Origin: Acidimicrobiales bacterium
GTDB taxonomy: Bacteria; Actinomycetota; Acidimicrobiia; Acidimicrobiales; Palsa-688
Assembly (NCBI GenBank): GCA_019241495.1
Contig: JAFAWZ010000297.1
Location: 1-26,901 of the forward strand
Direction: 5' to 3'
Length of the DNA: 26,901 bases
Part shown: positions 20,837 through 26,901 of the stretch, one piece after another
Layout of the letters: every line of letters begins with the position of its first letter
Position numbering within the stretch: position 1 is the stretch's first letter
Made by a program: the position numbers and the translations under genes
The notes under the pieces: generated by a model
The model's input: only the letters and a program-made list of their open reading frames with translations
What the model was told of the DNA's origin: nothing
Databases searched by the model: none

Positions 20837-22308
20837 GCCGGGCCTCCCATTCGTCTCATGGCTGGAACCGGCGGGGCCGGGGCGGCCGCTTCCAAGGCGG
20901 CGGCCACTTGGAACATGACCGCCTCGCCGAGGGCGGGAGCCAGGACCTGCACTCCGAGGGGTAGGCCCGCATGGTCGGTACCGAAGGGCACGCTGACCGC
21001 CGGGTGACCGGCCAGGTTGGACGGGACGGTGCATACGTCGTTCAGGTACATGAGCAGAGGGTCGGCCGTCTTCTCCCCGAGCGGGAAGGCGCTTCCCGGC
21101 GCGGTCGGGGCGAGGAGCACGTCGAAATCGCGGTAGGCGGCTTCGAAGTCCCGCAGGATCAGGGTCCGTACCCGTTGGGCCTGGCCGTAGTAGGCGTCGT
21201 AGTAGCCGGCGGACAAGGCGTAGGTGCCCAGCATGATCCTCCGCTTCACCTCCGCCCCGAAGCCCTCCGACCGGGTCGCCAGGTACATCTCGGTGAGGTC
21301 GGCGTCGGGCGAGGGGACGATCCGCTTCCCGTAGCGGACTCCGTCGTAGCGGGCCAGGTTGGACGACGCCTCGGCCGGGGCGATCAGGTAGTAGGCGCTA
21401 AGGCCGTAGACGGTCGCGGGAACGCTCACCTCGTCCACCTTGGCCCCCGCCGCGGCCAACGCCTCGGCCGCCTCCCGCAGGCAGATGCCGACGGGGGGCG
21501 TGAGCCCCTCCGCGCTCGCTAACTCCTCCACCACCCCGACGCGCAGGCCGTCGACTCCAGCACCGAGCCGGCTCGACGCCTGGACCGGAGGATCCGGCAT
21601 GCAGGTCGAGTCGAGTGAGTCCGGGCCAGCTATGACGTCGAGAAGCAAGGCGGCATCGGCCACGTCCAGGCCGAAGGGGCCGATCTGGTCCAAGGAGCTG
21701 GCGAAGGCAACCAGGCCATAACGAGAGACCAGGCCGTAGGTCGGCTTGGCGCCGACCACGCCGCACAGCGACGCCGGCTGGCGGATCGAGCCGCCCGTGT
21801 CTGACCCGAGGCCGAGGGCGGCAAACCCAGCGGCCACCGCGGCGGCACTGCCTCCGGATGAGCCGCCTGGCACCCGGCCGAGATCGTGGGGGTTACGAGT
21901 CGGACCGAACGCCGAGTTCTCCGTGGAGGAGCCCATGGCGAACTCGTCCAGGTTGGTCTTGCCGACGATCACCGCCCCGGCGTCGACCAGCCGGCGCACG
22001 ACGGTCGCGTCGTAGGGAGGCTTCCACCCATCGAGGATCCGCGACGAGCAGGTGGTGGGTATGCCGCGGGTGCAGAGGTTGTCCTTGAGCGCCACTGGCA
22101 CTCCGGCCAGCCGGCCCGGATCGCGGCCGGCAGCGACCGCTTCGTCCACAGCAGCGGCCGCGGCCCGGGCCTGCTCCACGAGCACCAAGTTGAAGGCGTG
22201 CACCTCGCTCTCGTGAGCGGCGATGCGAGCCAGGTGCTCCTCGAGCACGTCAGCGGCCCGCCCTTCTCCGGCCCGCACCCGCGCCGCCGTCTCGATCGCC
22301 GACGTCAC
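20833..22308 (-). CDS. gatA: Asp/Glu-tRNA amidotransferase subunit A (amidase)
   Basis: The glutaminase subunit that supplies ammonia to GatB. 491 residues with the amidase-signature triad K75 (PVALKDN), cis-serine S150 (PGGSSGGSA) and S174 (SDTGGSIRQPAS); the spacings match characterised GatA. The C terminus has the usual YYDAYYGQAQRVRTLI and FDVLLAPTAP. The start is GTG at 22308 with the Shine-Dalgarno GGGGAGG; it overlaps the gatC TGA (GTGA). The stop overlaps the gatB ATG. The frame extends upstream to 22395, but those residues come from the gatC region. Confidence 0.97.
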   Translation of the reverse strand: MTSAIETAARVRAGEGRAADVLEEHLARIAAHESEVHAFNLVLVEQARAAAAAVDEAVAAGRDPGRLAGVPVALKDNLCTRGIPTTCSSRILDGWKPPYDATVVRRLVDAGAVIVGKTNLDEFAMGSSTENSAFGPTRNPHDLGRVPGGSSGGSAAAVAAGFAALGLGSDTGGSIRQPASLCGVVGAKPTYGLVSRYGLVAFASSLDQIGPFGLDVADAALLLDVIAGPDSLDSTCMPDPPVQASSRLGAGVDGLRVGVVEELASAEGLTPPVGICLREAAEALAAAGAKVDEVSVPATVYGLSAYYLIAPAEASSNLARYDGVRYGKRIVPSPDADLTEMYLATRSEGFGAEVKRRIMLGTYALSAGYYDAYYGQAQRVRTLILRDFEAAYRDFDVLLAPTAPGSAFPLGEKTADPLLMYLNDVCTVPSNLAGHPAVSVPFGTDHAGLPLGVQVLAPALGEAVMFQVAAALEAAAPAPPVPAMRRMGGPA

Positions 22309-22625
22309 GGCGCCTCCCCGAGGATGCGGGGCACCCGGAACCGGTCGTCCTCGACCTCGGGCGCTTGGGCCAGGACCTCGTCCCGGTCCAGGCACGGGAC
22401 GACCGCGTCGTCGCGCAATACGTTCACCAGTGGCAGAGGATGGGCGGTCGGCGGCACCCCGGCGGTGTCGAGCTGTTCCACGTCGCGGGCGTGCTCCAGC
22501 ACCGCGCCCAGCTGCTCGGCGAAGCGCTCGAGCTCCTCGTCGGTGAGCCGCAGGCGAGCCAGGCGGGCAACATGGGCGACCTCCTTTGCCGAGATACGGC
22601 CTTCGGTAGTGATGCGCCGGGACAT
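22305..22625 (-). CDS. gatC: Asp/Glu-tRNA amidotransferase subunit C
   Basis: A small subunit that stabilises the GatA-GatB contact. 106 residues with the typical ISAKEVAHVARLARLRLTDE, then LGAVLEHARDVEQLDTAGVP and a C-terminal FRVPRIL. It is the first gene of gatCAB. The ATG at 22625 gives MSRRITTEGRIS; an ATG at 22634 would add three residues. The open frame reaches 22844 through repeat R1-C, but those residues are repeat-derived. No Shine-Dalgarno is visible. Confidence 0.93.
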   Translation of the reverse strand: MSRRITTEGRISAKEVAHVARLARLRLTDEELERFAEQLGAVLEHARDVEQLDTAGVPPTAHPLPLVNVLRDDAVVPCLDRDEVLAQAPEVEDDRFRVPRILGEAP

Positions 22626-22791
22626 GGCGGTCATGCTAGGAGGGATTGGACCGGGGCCTGCGCTACGTTTTTCGCGGATGACTGAGGAGGGCACCGCCGC
22701 AGAGCCACGGGGACGGCCGCGGCCTGGAGAGGGAGCAACACCGAGGGAAAGCTCGACGCGGCCATCCAGGTCGTTCGTGAGCGAGCCCATG
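22626..22791. other. gatC upstream region without an assignable gene
   Basis: Together with R1-C this is the 321-bp gap between the divergent gatC and SCP2-like genes. Open frames cross it on both strands: one plus-strand frame starts at ATG 22678 and runs through R1-C to 22950. Another, without a start, reads LDAAIQVVRERAHETLSQ into the left R1-C end and could be a gene remnant. Neither has a recognisable domain, so I call no gene. Confidence 0.4.
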
Positions 22792-22925
22792 AGACGCTGT
22801 CGCAAGACTACTTCGAGGTGGGAGAAGGCGGCGGCTCGTCCCATCCCCTTGGTGCGAGCGGAGCAGAGAGCTGGTCAAAGACGAGCCGCCGCCTTCTCTC
22901 TCCCGCGGGTTTTGCGACAGCTTCC
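22792..22925 (+). repeat. Dispersed palindromic repeat R1, copy C (complete, 134 bp)
   Basis: The left end AGACGCTGTCGCAAGACT and the right end GTTTTGCGACAGCTTC are inverted repeats. The inner arms AAGGCGGCGGCTCGTC and GACGAGCCGCCGCCTT are perfect complements of 16 bp. It has the same orientation as copy B. It lies between the divergent gatC and SCP2-like genes; its right end is 21 bp from the SCP2-like start codon. A possible 3-bp GAG repeat flanks it, too short to prove insertion. Confidence 0.87.
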
Positions 22926-22946
22926 GAGACGAGACAGGCGGATGGA

Positions 22947-23366
22947 GTGACATCGTTCCCATTTCTCAGCGACGAGTGGATGGCGGAGTCCAAGCGGATA
23001 CGCGACGAGTACCGGGATCGAGCGGCCGACGTGCCGGTGAGCGTGAGGATGAACCAGGTCGTCAAAGACGTCCCATTCGGTGACGGGGTGATCCACGCCC
23101 ATATCGACACGTCGTCAGGTCAGCTCGAGTTGGGAACCGGTCATCTGGAGTCACCCGACCTGACGGTAACCCTCGGCTACGAGACGGCCCGAGCCATCCT
23201 CGTCGACGGAGACGCCCAGGCTGCCCTGAACGCGTTCATGAGCGGCCGGATCAAAGTAGACGGCGACATCACGAAGATGCTCGCTCTGCAGACGACCGGC
23301 ATGGGCGCGACCACCGATCCGACTGCCCTGGAGATAGTGAGGCGTATACAGGCCATGACCGCCTGA
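22947..23366 (+). CDS. SCP2 sterol-binding-like domain protein
   Basis: 139 residues from a GTG at 22947 preceded by the purine-rich GGATGGA. The fold features are an N-terminal helix (DEWMAESKRIRDEYRDRA), strands around SVRMNQVVKDVPFGDGVIHA, GTGHLESPDLTVTLGYETAR, and the terminal ALNAFMSGRIKVDGDITKML. This last stretch is the characteristic F-M-x-G-K/R-I-K-V-x-G-D motif of SCP2-type lipid-binding domains. It probably binds an acyl or other lipid ligand in the cytoplasm; the partner is unknown. A longer open frame upstream comes from repeat R1-C. It is convergent with the kinase gene. Confidence 0.85.
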   Translation: MTSFPFLSDEWMAESKRIRDEYRDRAADVPVSVRMNQVVKDVPFGDGVIHAHIDTSSGQLELGTGHLESPDLTVTLGYETARAILVDGDAQAALNAFMSGRIKVDGDITKMLALQTTGMGATTDPTALEIVRRIQAMTA

Positions 23367-23369
23367 AAT

Positions 23370-23392
23370 CCTTACAGGACAAGGCTTTTTTT
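23370..23392 (+). terminator. Terminator-like site after the SCP2-like gene
   Basis: CCTT and AAGG with a 7-nt loop (23370-23384) are followed by C and seven T (23386-23392), starting 3 bp after the stop codon. The stem is short. A second hairpin, GGCAGCG/CGCTGCC (23420-23442), may serve the convergent kinase gene but has no T-run. Confidence 0.5.
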
Positions 23393-23499
23393 CCATAAGG
23401 AGGAGGGGGCGGCGGCAACGGCAGCGGCTGGGGATCGCTGCCTCGCGCACGCCGCCACCCTCGCCACCAGCGTACCCAGAGCCGTGCGAAACGGACCCG

Positions 23500-25437
23500 T
23501 TACCCGGTGATGATCTGGACGGCGGCGCCGTAGTGGGCCATGGTCCCCGCGGCCGGGTTGGTACCGGTCACGGTGCCCAATGGGTTGCCCGTGACGCCAC
23601 TCACGACGAAGCCCGCGCTCTGCAGCGCCTGGGACGCGGCGCCCACCGAGTAGCTGTGCACGTTGGGAATGGCCACCAGGTGCGGGCCCTTCGACACGTG
23701 GACTGTCACCACCGCGCCGACCGTGATGCTCGTCCCTGACGGCGGGTCGAAGCTGATCACCTGCCCTTGATTGATGGTGTCACTCCAGTCGTCGGTCTCT
23801 GTGGCGCCGAGCCCGGCGGCGGAAAGGGCCGCCTGGGCGGCCGCGAAGGAGGCGCCGTTGGTTGCGTTCAGGGGCGGGACGGGAGCTTGGGGCTTGCCTG
23901 TGGACACGACCAGCTGCACGGCCTGGCCGGGCAGCAAAGTCCCAGAATCCGGGGTGCTGGATATGACGTGGTCGGCAAGAATGGTCATGTCGGTGTTCTG
24001 GGTCACCTGGTAGGTGAGCCCCAGCGAAGTCAGGAGGCGCTGGGCGTCCTCGAGCGAGTAGTTCCGCAACGACCCCGGTACAGCTATGGGCTGAGGCCCG
24101 GCCGAGAGGACGACCTGCACCCGGCTGCCTTCACGCATCTTGCCCGCCGTCGGGACCTGGCTGATCACCTCTTCGGGCCGGTACCGCGAGCTGTACTGGT
24201 GTCCGGTTACCACCAGCCCGAAGTGAAGGGGACGGAGGTGGGCGGCCGCGCTGGCCTGGGGCTCACCCACCACGTTGGGGACGGGGTGGGTGGGGGTTAG
24301 GCGCCCCGACAGGTTGGCCCAGGCGTACCCACCCCCGCCCGCGACGAGCAAGAGGGCCAGGACGAGGAGAAGGAGCTTGCGGAGCCGGTGGCGCTTGGGG
24401 CCAGCAGGTGAGCCGGCCATCTCGGGCACCCGGTGGGGCGGGTCCGCGTCGGGCGGTTCCCGCCAAGTGACCACGGGATCTGCTCCGTCGGCCCGTTCAC
24501 GATCGAACAGGCGGGGCGCGCCCGGATGCTCGGTGGGGCTGACGTCATCTCTCTCGACGAGCAGGTCGGACTGCAGCGGTCCGGCGAGGGGCAACGGGGC
24601 GGGGTGGGGCAGACGGGCCGCGACGTCGTCCAGAGCCCGGGCCAGGCCGCCGGCGTCGAGCCTCAGGGCCGGGTCGATCTGCCCGGCCGACTCCAGCACC
24701 GCCTTCAGGGGGCCGGCCTCGTCGGGAACCGGGATGGGCCTCTCGATGCGGGCCATCAGGGTGCCGAGGGTGGTGTCGGTCGCGAACGGTACGACCCCGG
24801 TGGTCGCCTCCACCAGGAGTAGGGCCAGCGAGTAGACGTCGGCCCGGCTGTCCAGCGTGGCCCCTCGCACCAGCTCGGGCGCGGCGTAGCGGGCTGTTCC
24901 CACCACAGCGCCGGCCGGCTCGGTCCAAGTCGCCTCGGCGAGAGCACGTGCCAAACCGAAGTCGGCGACGGTCACCCTGCCCTCGTCGTCGAAGATCCGG
25001 TTGGCCGGCTTGATGTCGCGGTGCACCAAACCCCGCCTGTGGGCGTAGTCGAGGGCGCGCGCCACGTCGGCGCCCATGGCCGCACCCTGGCCGGGGGACA
25101 GGAGCACCCCGCGATCGAGCATCGAGCGCAGGCTCCCTCCCTCGAGGAGCTCCATCACCAAGAACGGCGAGCCGGCGTCGTCACCCCAGTCGTAGACCCG
25201 GAGGATGTTCGGGTGGCGCAACGACGCCACGGCCTGGGCCTCGGCCCGGAACCTGCGCAGGAAGGCCTCGTCACCGGCGAGCGCAGGGTGCAGGATCTTG
25301 ATGGCCACCCGCCGGCGGAGGGTGATGTCCTCGGCCACGAACACGTGGGCGGACGCCCCTGTTCCAAGGGGGCGAGTCAGGCGGTAACGGTCTCCGAGGA
25401 CGCGCCCCACCGAATCGGCGATGCGCGACGTCGCCAC
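23500..25437 (-). CDS. Ser/Thr protein kinase with four PASTA domains (PknB/StkP-like)
   Basis: A membrane sensor kinase whose extracellular PASTA repeats bind peptidoglycan fragments or lipid II in studied homologues and which regulates growth and division. 645 residues. The kinase domain is at about 17-275 with the G-loop LGTGASAHV, K47 in VAIKIL, HRDIKPAN (139-146), DFG (159-161) and APE (186-188). A proline- and acid-rich juxtamembrane linker (about 276-350) follows. One transmembrane helix lies at about 354-372 after the basic KRHRLRK. Four PASTA repeats follow at roughly 385-449, 450-517, 518-586 and 587-645. After the catalytic-loop asparagine it has R where I or V is usual. The GTG start at 25437 is preceded by TAGCCT ending 6 nt upstream. 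It lies near ligA rather than in a division cluster. Confidence 0.93.
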   Translation of the reverse strand: MATSRIADSVGRVLGDRYRLTRPLGTGASAHVFVAEDITLRRRVAIKILHPALAGDEAFLRRFRAEAQAVASLRHPNILRVYDWGDDAGSPFLVMELLEGGSLRSMLDRGVLLSPGQGAAMGADVARALDYAHRRGLVHRDIKPANRIFDDEGRVTVADFGLARALAEATWTEPAGAVVGTARYAAPELVRGATLDSRADVYSLALLLVEATTGVVPFATDTTLGTLMARIERPIPVPDEAGPLKAVLESAGQIDPALRLDAGGLARALDDVAARLPHPAPLPLAGPLQSDLLVERDDVSPTEHPGAPRLFDRERADGADPVVTWREPPDADPPHRVPEMAGSPAGPKRHRLRKLLLLVLALLLVAGGGGYAWANLSGRLTPTHPVPNVVGEPQASAAAHLRPLHFGLVVTGHQYSSRYRPEEVISQVPTAGKMREGSRVQVVLSAGPQPIAVPGSLRNYSLEDAQRLLTSLGLTYQVTQNTDMTILADHVISSTPDSGTLLPGQAVQLVVSTGKPQAPVPPLNATNGASFAAAQAALSAAGLGATETDDWSDTINQGQVISFDPPSGTSITVGAVVTVHVSKGPHLVAIPNVHSYSVGAASQALQSAGFVVSGVTGNPLGTVTGTNPAAGTMAHYGAAVQIITG

Positions 25438-25518
25438 GGCAGAAGGCTAATGCCCAGGTCGCCCGGCCACGCGGACCCGGTGTGGCGAACGACCGGGCGG
25501 GCCGCGCCGGCGACACCT

Positions 25519-25584
25519 CTTTGTGACGCGAAAACCGCACTATTTGCGGTTAACACGTCACAAAGCCTGGAAGGGGTCACAAAG
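25519..25584. promoter_or_regulatory. 47-bp nested palindrome plus third half-site between ligA and the kinase gene
   Basis: CTTTGTGACG (25519-25528) and CGTCACAAAG (25556-25565) are perfect 10-bp arms. Inside, AACCGCA (25533-25539) pairs with TGCGGTT (25545-25551). A further GTCACAAAG lies at 25576-25584. The AT-rich centre stands out from the GC-rich surroundings. It could be the ligA terminator, an operator for a dimeric regulator, or both; the gap is 186 bp and otherwise holds nothing recognised. Confidence 0.65.
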
Positions 25585-25623
25585 ATGGACGCTCGCCCGG
25601 ACGCGGACTTGGACCAACGGTCA

Positions 25624-26901
25624 TCAGGGCGCGCCCGGCAGCTGCCCGGTGGCCAGGAGGTGGGCGAAGGCTGGTTCGTCGATGACCGGTATGCCCAGTT
25701 CAGCCGCCTTGGCCAGCTTGGCCGTTCCCGGATCGGACCCCCCCACGACCGCAGTGGTCTTCTTGGAGACGCTCCCGGGGCTCTTGCCCCCCCGGCCCTT
25801 GATCGCCTCCTCGGCCGCCTCCCGGGACCATCCTTCGAGCGTGCCGGTGACGACGATCGACAGGCCGGCCAGGACCTGGGGCAGCTCGGGCGCATCGGGG
25901 CCTTCGAGGTTCAGCCCGGCGCGGCGCAGCCGCTCGATCACATGCCGGTTACCCGGAGTGGCGAAGAAGCGCTGGACGCTCGCCCCGATGATGGGCCCGA
26001 TCCCCTCGACCGCGGCCAGCTCCTCCGCACCGGCCTCCATGATCCGGTCGAGGTGGCGGAAGTGCCGGGCCAGGATCTGGCTGCCGGTGGACCCGAGGTG
26101 GCGGATGGACAACCCGACCAGCAGGTTGGCCAGCGGGCGGCGCTTCGACGATTCGACGGCGGCCTGAAGGTTGGCGATCGACGTATCGCCCCAACCCTCG
26201 AACCCGGCCACCCGTTCGTAGTCGAGGTTGTAGATGTCGGCTACGTCCCGGAGGAGCCCGACTTGGGCGAACTGGCCGACCGTCCGCTCGCCCAGGTGCT
26301 CGATGTCCATGGCCCCCCGCGATGCGAAGTGCGAGATGCGCTGGACCCGTTGGCCCGGGCACTCTTCGTTGACGCAGTAGGTGTCGCTCTCGCCGTCGAG
26401 CCGAACTAGGGGCTGCGCGCAGACCGGGCACTCCTTGGGAAACCGCCATTCGGCCAGCCCGGCGGGGCGCAGCGCCATCACCGGTCCGCGTACTTCGGGG
26501 ATCACGTCGCCCGCCCGGCGGACCACCACCGTGTCGCCAGGGCGGACATCTTTGATCCGGACCTGATCCTCGTTGTGCAGTGTGGCCAGGGACACCTTGG
26601 CCCCGCCGACGACGACCGGGTCGAGCATGGCAAAGGGGGTGGCCTTGCCGGTCCGGCCGATCGACACCATGATCCCCTCGAGGCGGGTGGTCTTCTCCTC
26701 GGGAGGGAACTTGTAGGCAATGGCCCACCGTGGGGCGCGCGAGGTGGAGCCCAGCTCACGGCGCTGGGCCAGGTCGTCCACCTTGATGACCGTGCCGTCT
26801 ATCTCGTAGTCGAGGGAGTGGCGCCGCTCGAGCCACCGGCGGCAGTACGAGTCGACCTCCTCCAGGCCGTGGACCAGCTCGATGTTGGGGTTCACCGGGA
26901 A
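25624..26901 (-). CDS. ligA: NAD-dependent DNA ligase, C-terminal part (5' end outside window)
   Basis: It seals nicks in DNA during replication and repair. 425 residues are visible, about the last two thirds of the enzyme. In order: the end of the adenylation domain (LDYEIDGTVIKVDDLAQRRE, then TSRAPRWAIAYKFPPEEKTT with the conserved lysines) and the OB fold (IGRTGKATPFAML, ATLHNEDQVRIKDVRPGDTV, then RRAGDVIPEV). The zinc finger (CPVCAQ...CVNEEC), helix-hairpin-helix repeats (AVEGIGPIIGASV) and a C-terminal BRCT domain (LSIVVTGTLEGWSREAAEEA, then IKGRGGKSPGSVSKKTTAVV) follow. The catalytic adenylation lysine is upstream of the window. Near-neighbour gatCAB on the same strand matches the usual actinobacterial order, here interrupted by the kinase and SCP2-like genes. 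Confidence 0.96.
   Translation of the reverse strand, partial: FPVNPNIELVHGLEEVDSYCRRWLERRHSLDYEIDGTVIKVDDLAQRRELGSTSRAPRWAIAYKFPPEEKTTRLEGIMVSIGRTGKATPFAMLDPVVVGGAKVSLATLHNEDQVRIKDVRPGDTVVVRRAGDVIPEVRGPVMALRPAGLAEWRFPKECPVCAQPLVRLDGESDTYCVNEECPGQRVQRISHFASRGAMDIEHLGERTVGQFAQVGLLRDVADIYNLDYERVAGFEGWGDTSIANLQAAVESSKRRPLANLLVGLSIRHLGSTGSQILARHFRHLDRIMEAGAEELAAVEGIGPIIGASVQRFFATPGNRHVIERLRRAGLNLEGPDAPELPQVLAGLSIVVTGTLEGWSREAAEEAIKGRGGKSPGSVSKKTTAVVGGSDPGTAKLAKAAELGIPVIDEPAFAHLLATGQLPGAP

Noticed and set aside
23394..23420. Possible third R2 copy (AAGGAGG...GGCGGCGGCA) after the SCP2-like gene
   Set aside because: Only the purine-rich core matches; the conserved TTAGCGCC and CTACTTGGACGAA blocks are missing.
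25021..26409. 462-codon plus-strand frame across the kinase start and ligA
   Set aside because: It crosses two well-supported minus-strand genes and the intergenic palindrome and has no recognisable domain.
1..26901. CRISPR arrays, tRNA/rRNA genes, insertion sequences, phage genes, toxin-antitoxin or defence systems
   Set aside because: Looked for on both strands; no regularly spaced repeats, cloverleaf sequences, transposases or matching protein motifs were seen.

Overview
This is a high-GC chromosomal segment from an actinobacterium, most likely a deep-branching lineage such as the Acidimicrobiia. The assignment rests on codon and GC character, on the mycobacterial-type SerC, the NdgR/LtbR-type IclR regulator next to leuCD, the Ser/Thr kinase with PASTA domains, and the actinobacterial gene order ligA - gatCAB - ilvD - ilvBNC - serA - leuCD. 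That core order is kept here but is interrupted by accessory genes. No transposase, phage gene, tRNA, rRNA or CRISPR array is visible.

Layout. 1-1021 (-): 3'-truncated rhodanese/ThiF (MoeZ-like) adenylyltransferase, divergent from a nitroreductase (1083-1634 +). 1616-2389 (-): sirtuin whose 5' end runs into a dispersed repeat. 2613-4128 (+): a helix-turn-helix-like hypothetical protein and an alpha/beta hydrolase. 4319-4975 (-): IclR regulator divergent from leuC-leuD and a small membrane protein (5068-7421 +). 7527-11271 (-): aminotransferase, serA and a methyltransferase, divergent from serC (11291-12421 +). 12425-15701 (-): ilvB-ilvN-ilvC preceded by a 300-bp regulatory leader, divergent from a lipase/esterase (16014-17288 +). 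17443-19161 (-): ilvD. 19373-22625 (-): gatC-gatA-gatB. 22947-23366 (+): SCP2-like protein. 23500-25437 (-): PASTA kinase. 25624-26901 (-): NAD-dependent DNA ligase, 5'-truncated.

Function. Most of the window makes branched-chain amino acids (IlvBN, IlvC, IlvD; LeuC and LeuD for leucine) and serine (SerA, SerC). It also holds the tRNA-dependent amidotransferase GatCAB and the replicative ligase. leuA, leuB and ilvE are not in the window.

Most notable. (i) The ilvBNC leader holds a promoter-spacer palindrome, a leader peptide ending in I-L-V-V-I-T, and an intrinsic terminator. Downstream is a short ORF that repeats the first residues of IlvB; its stop codon overlaps the ilvB GTG, which is itself buried in a perfect 14-bp hairpin. 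(ii) There are two unlabelled families of dispersed palindromic repeats. R1 has three copies of about 133 bp with 18-bp terminal inverted repeats, next to gene 5' ends. R2 has two copies, each between convergent genes. (iii) Several genes show a -10-like hexamer 6-8 nt before the start codon, as expected for leaderless mRNAs, including a nitroreductase whose family-consistent first codon is ATA.
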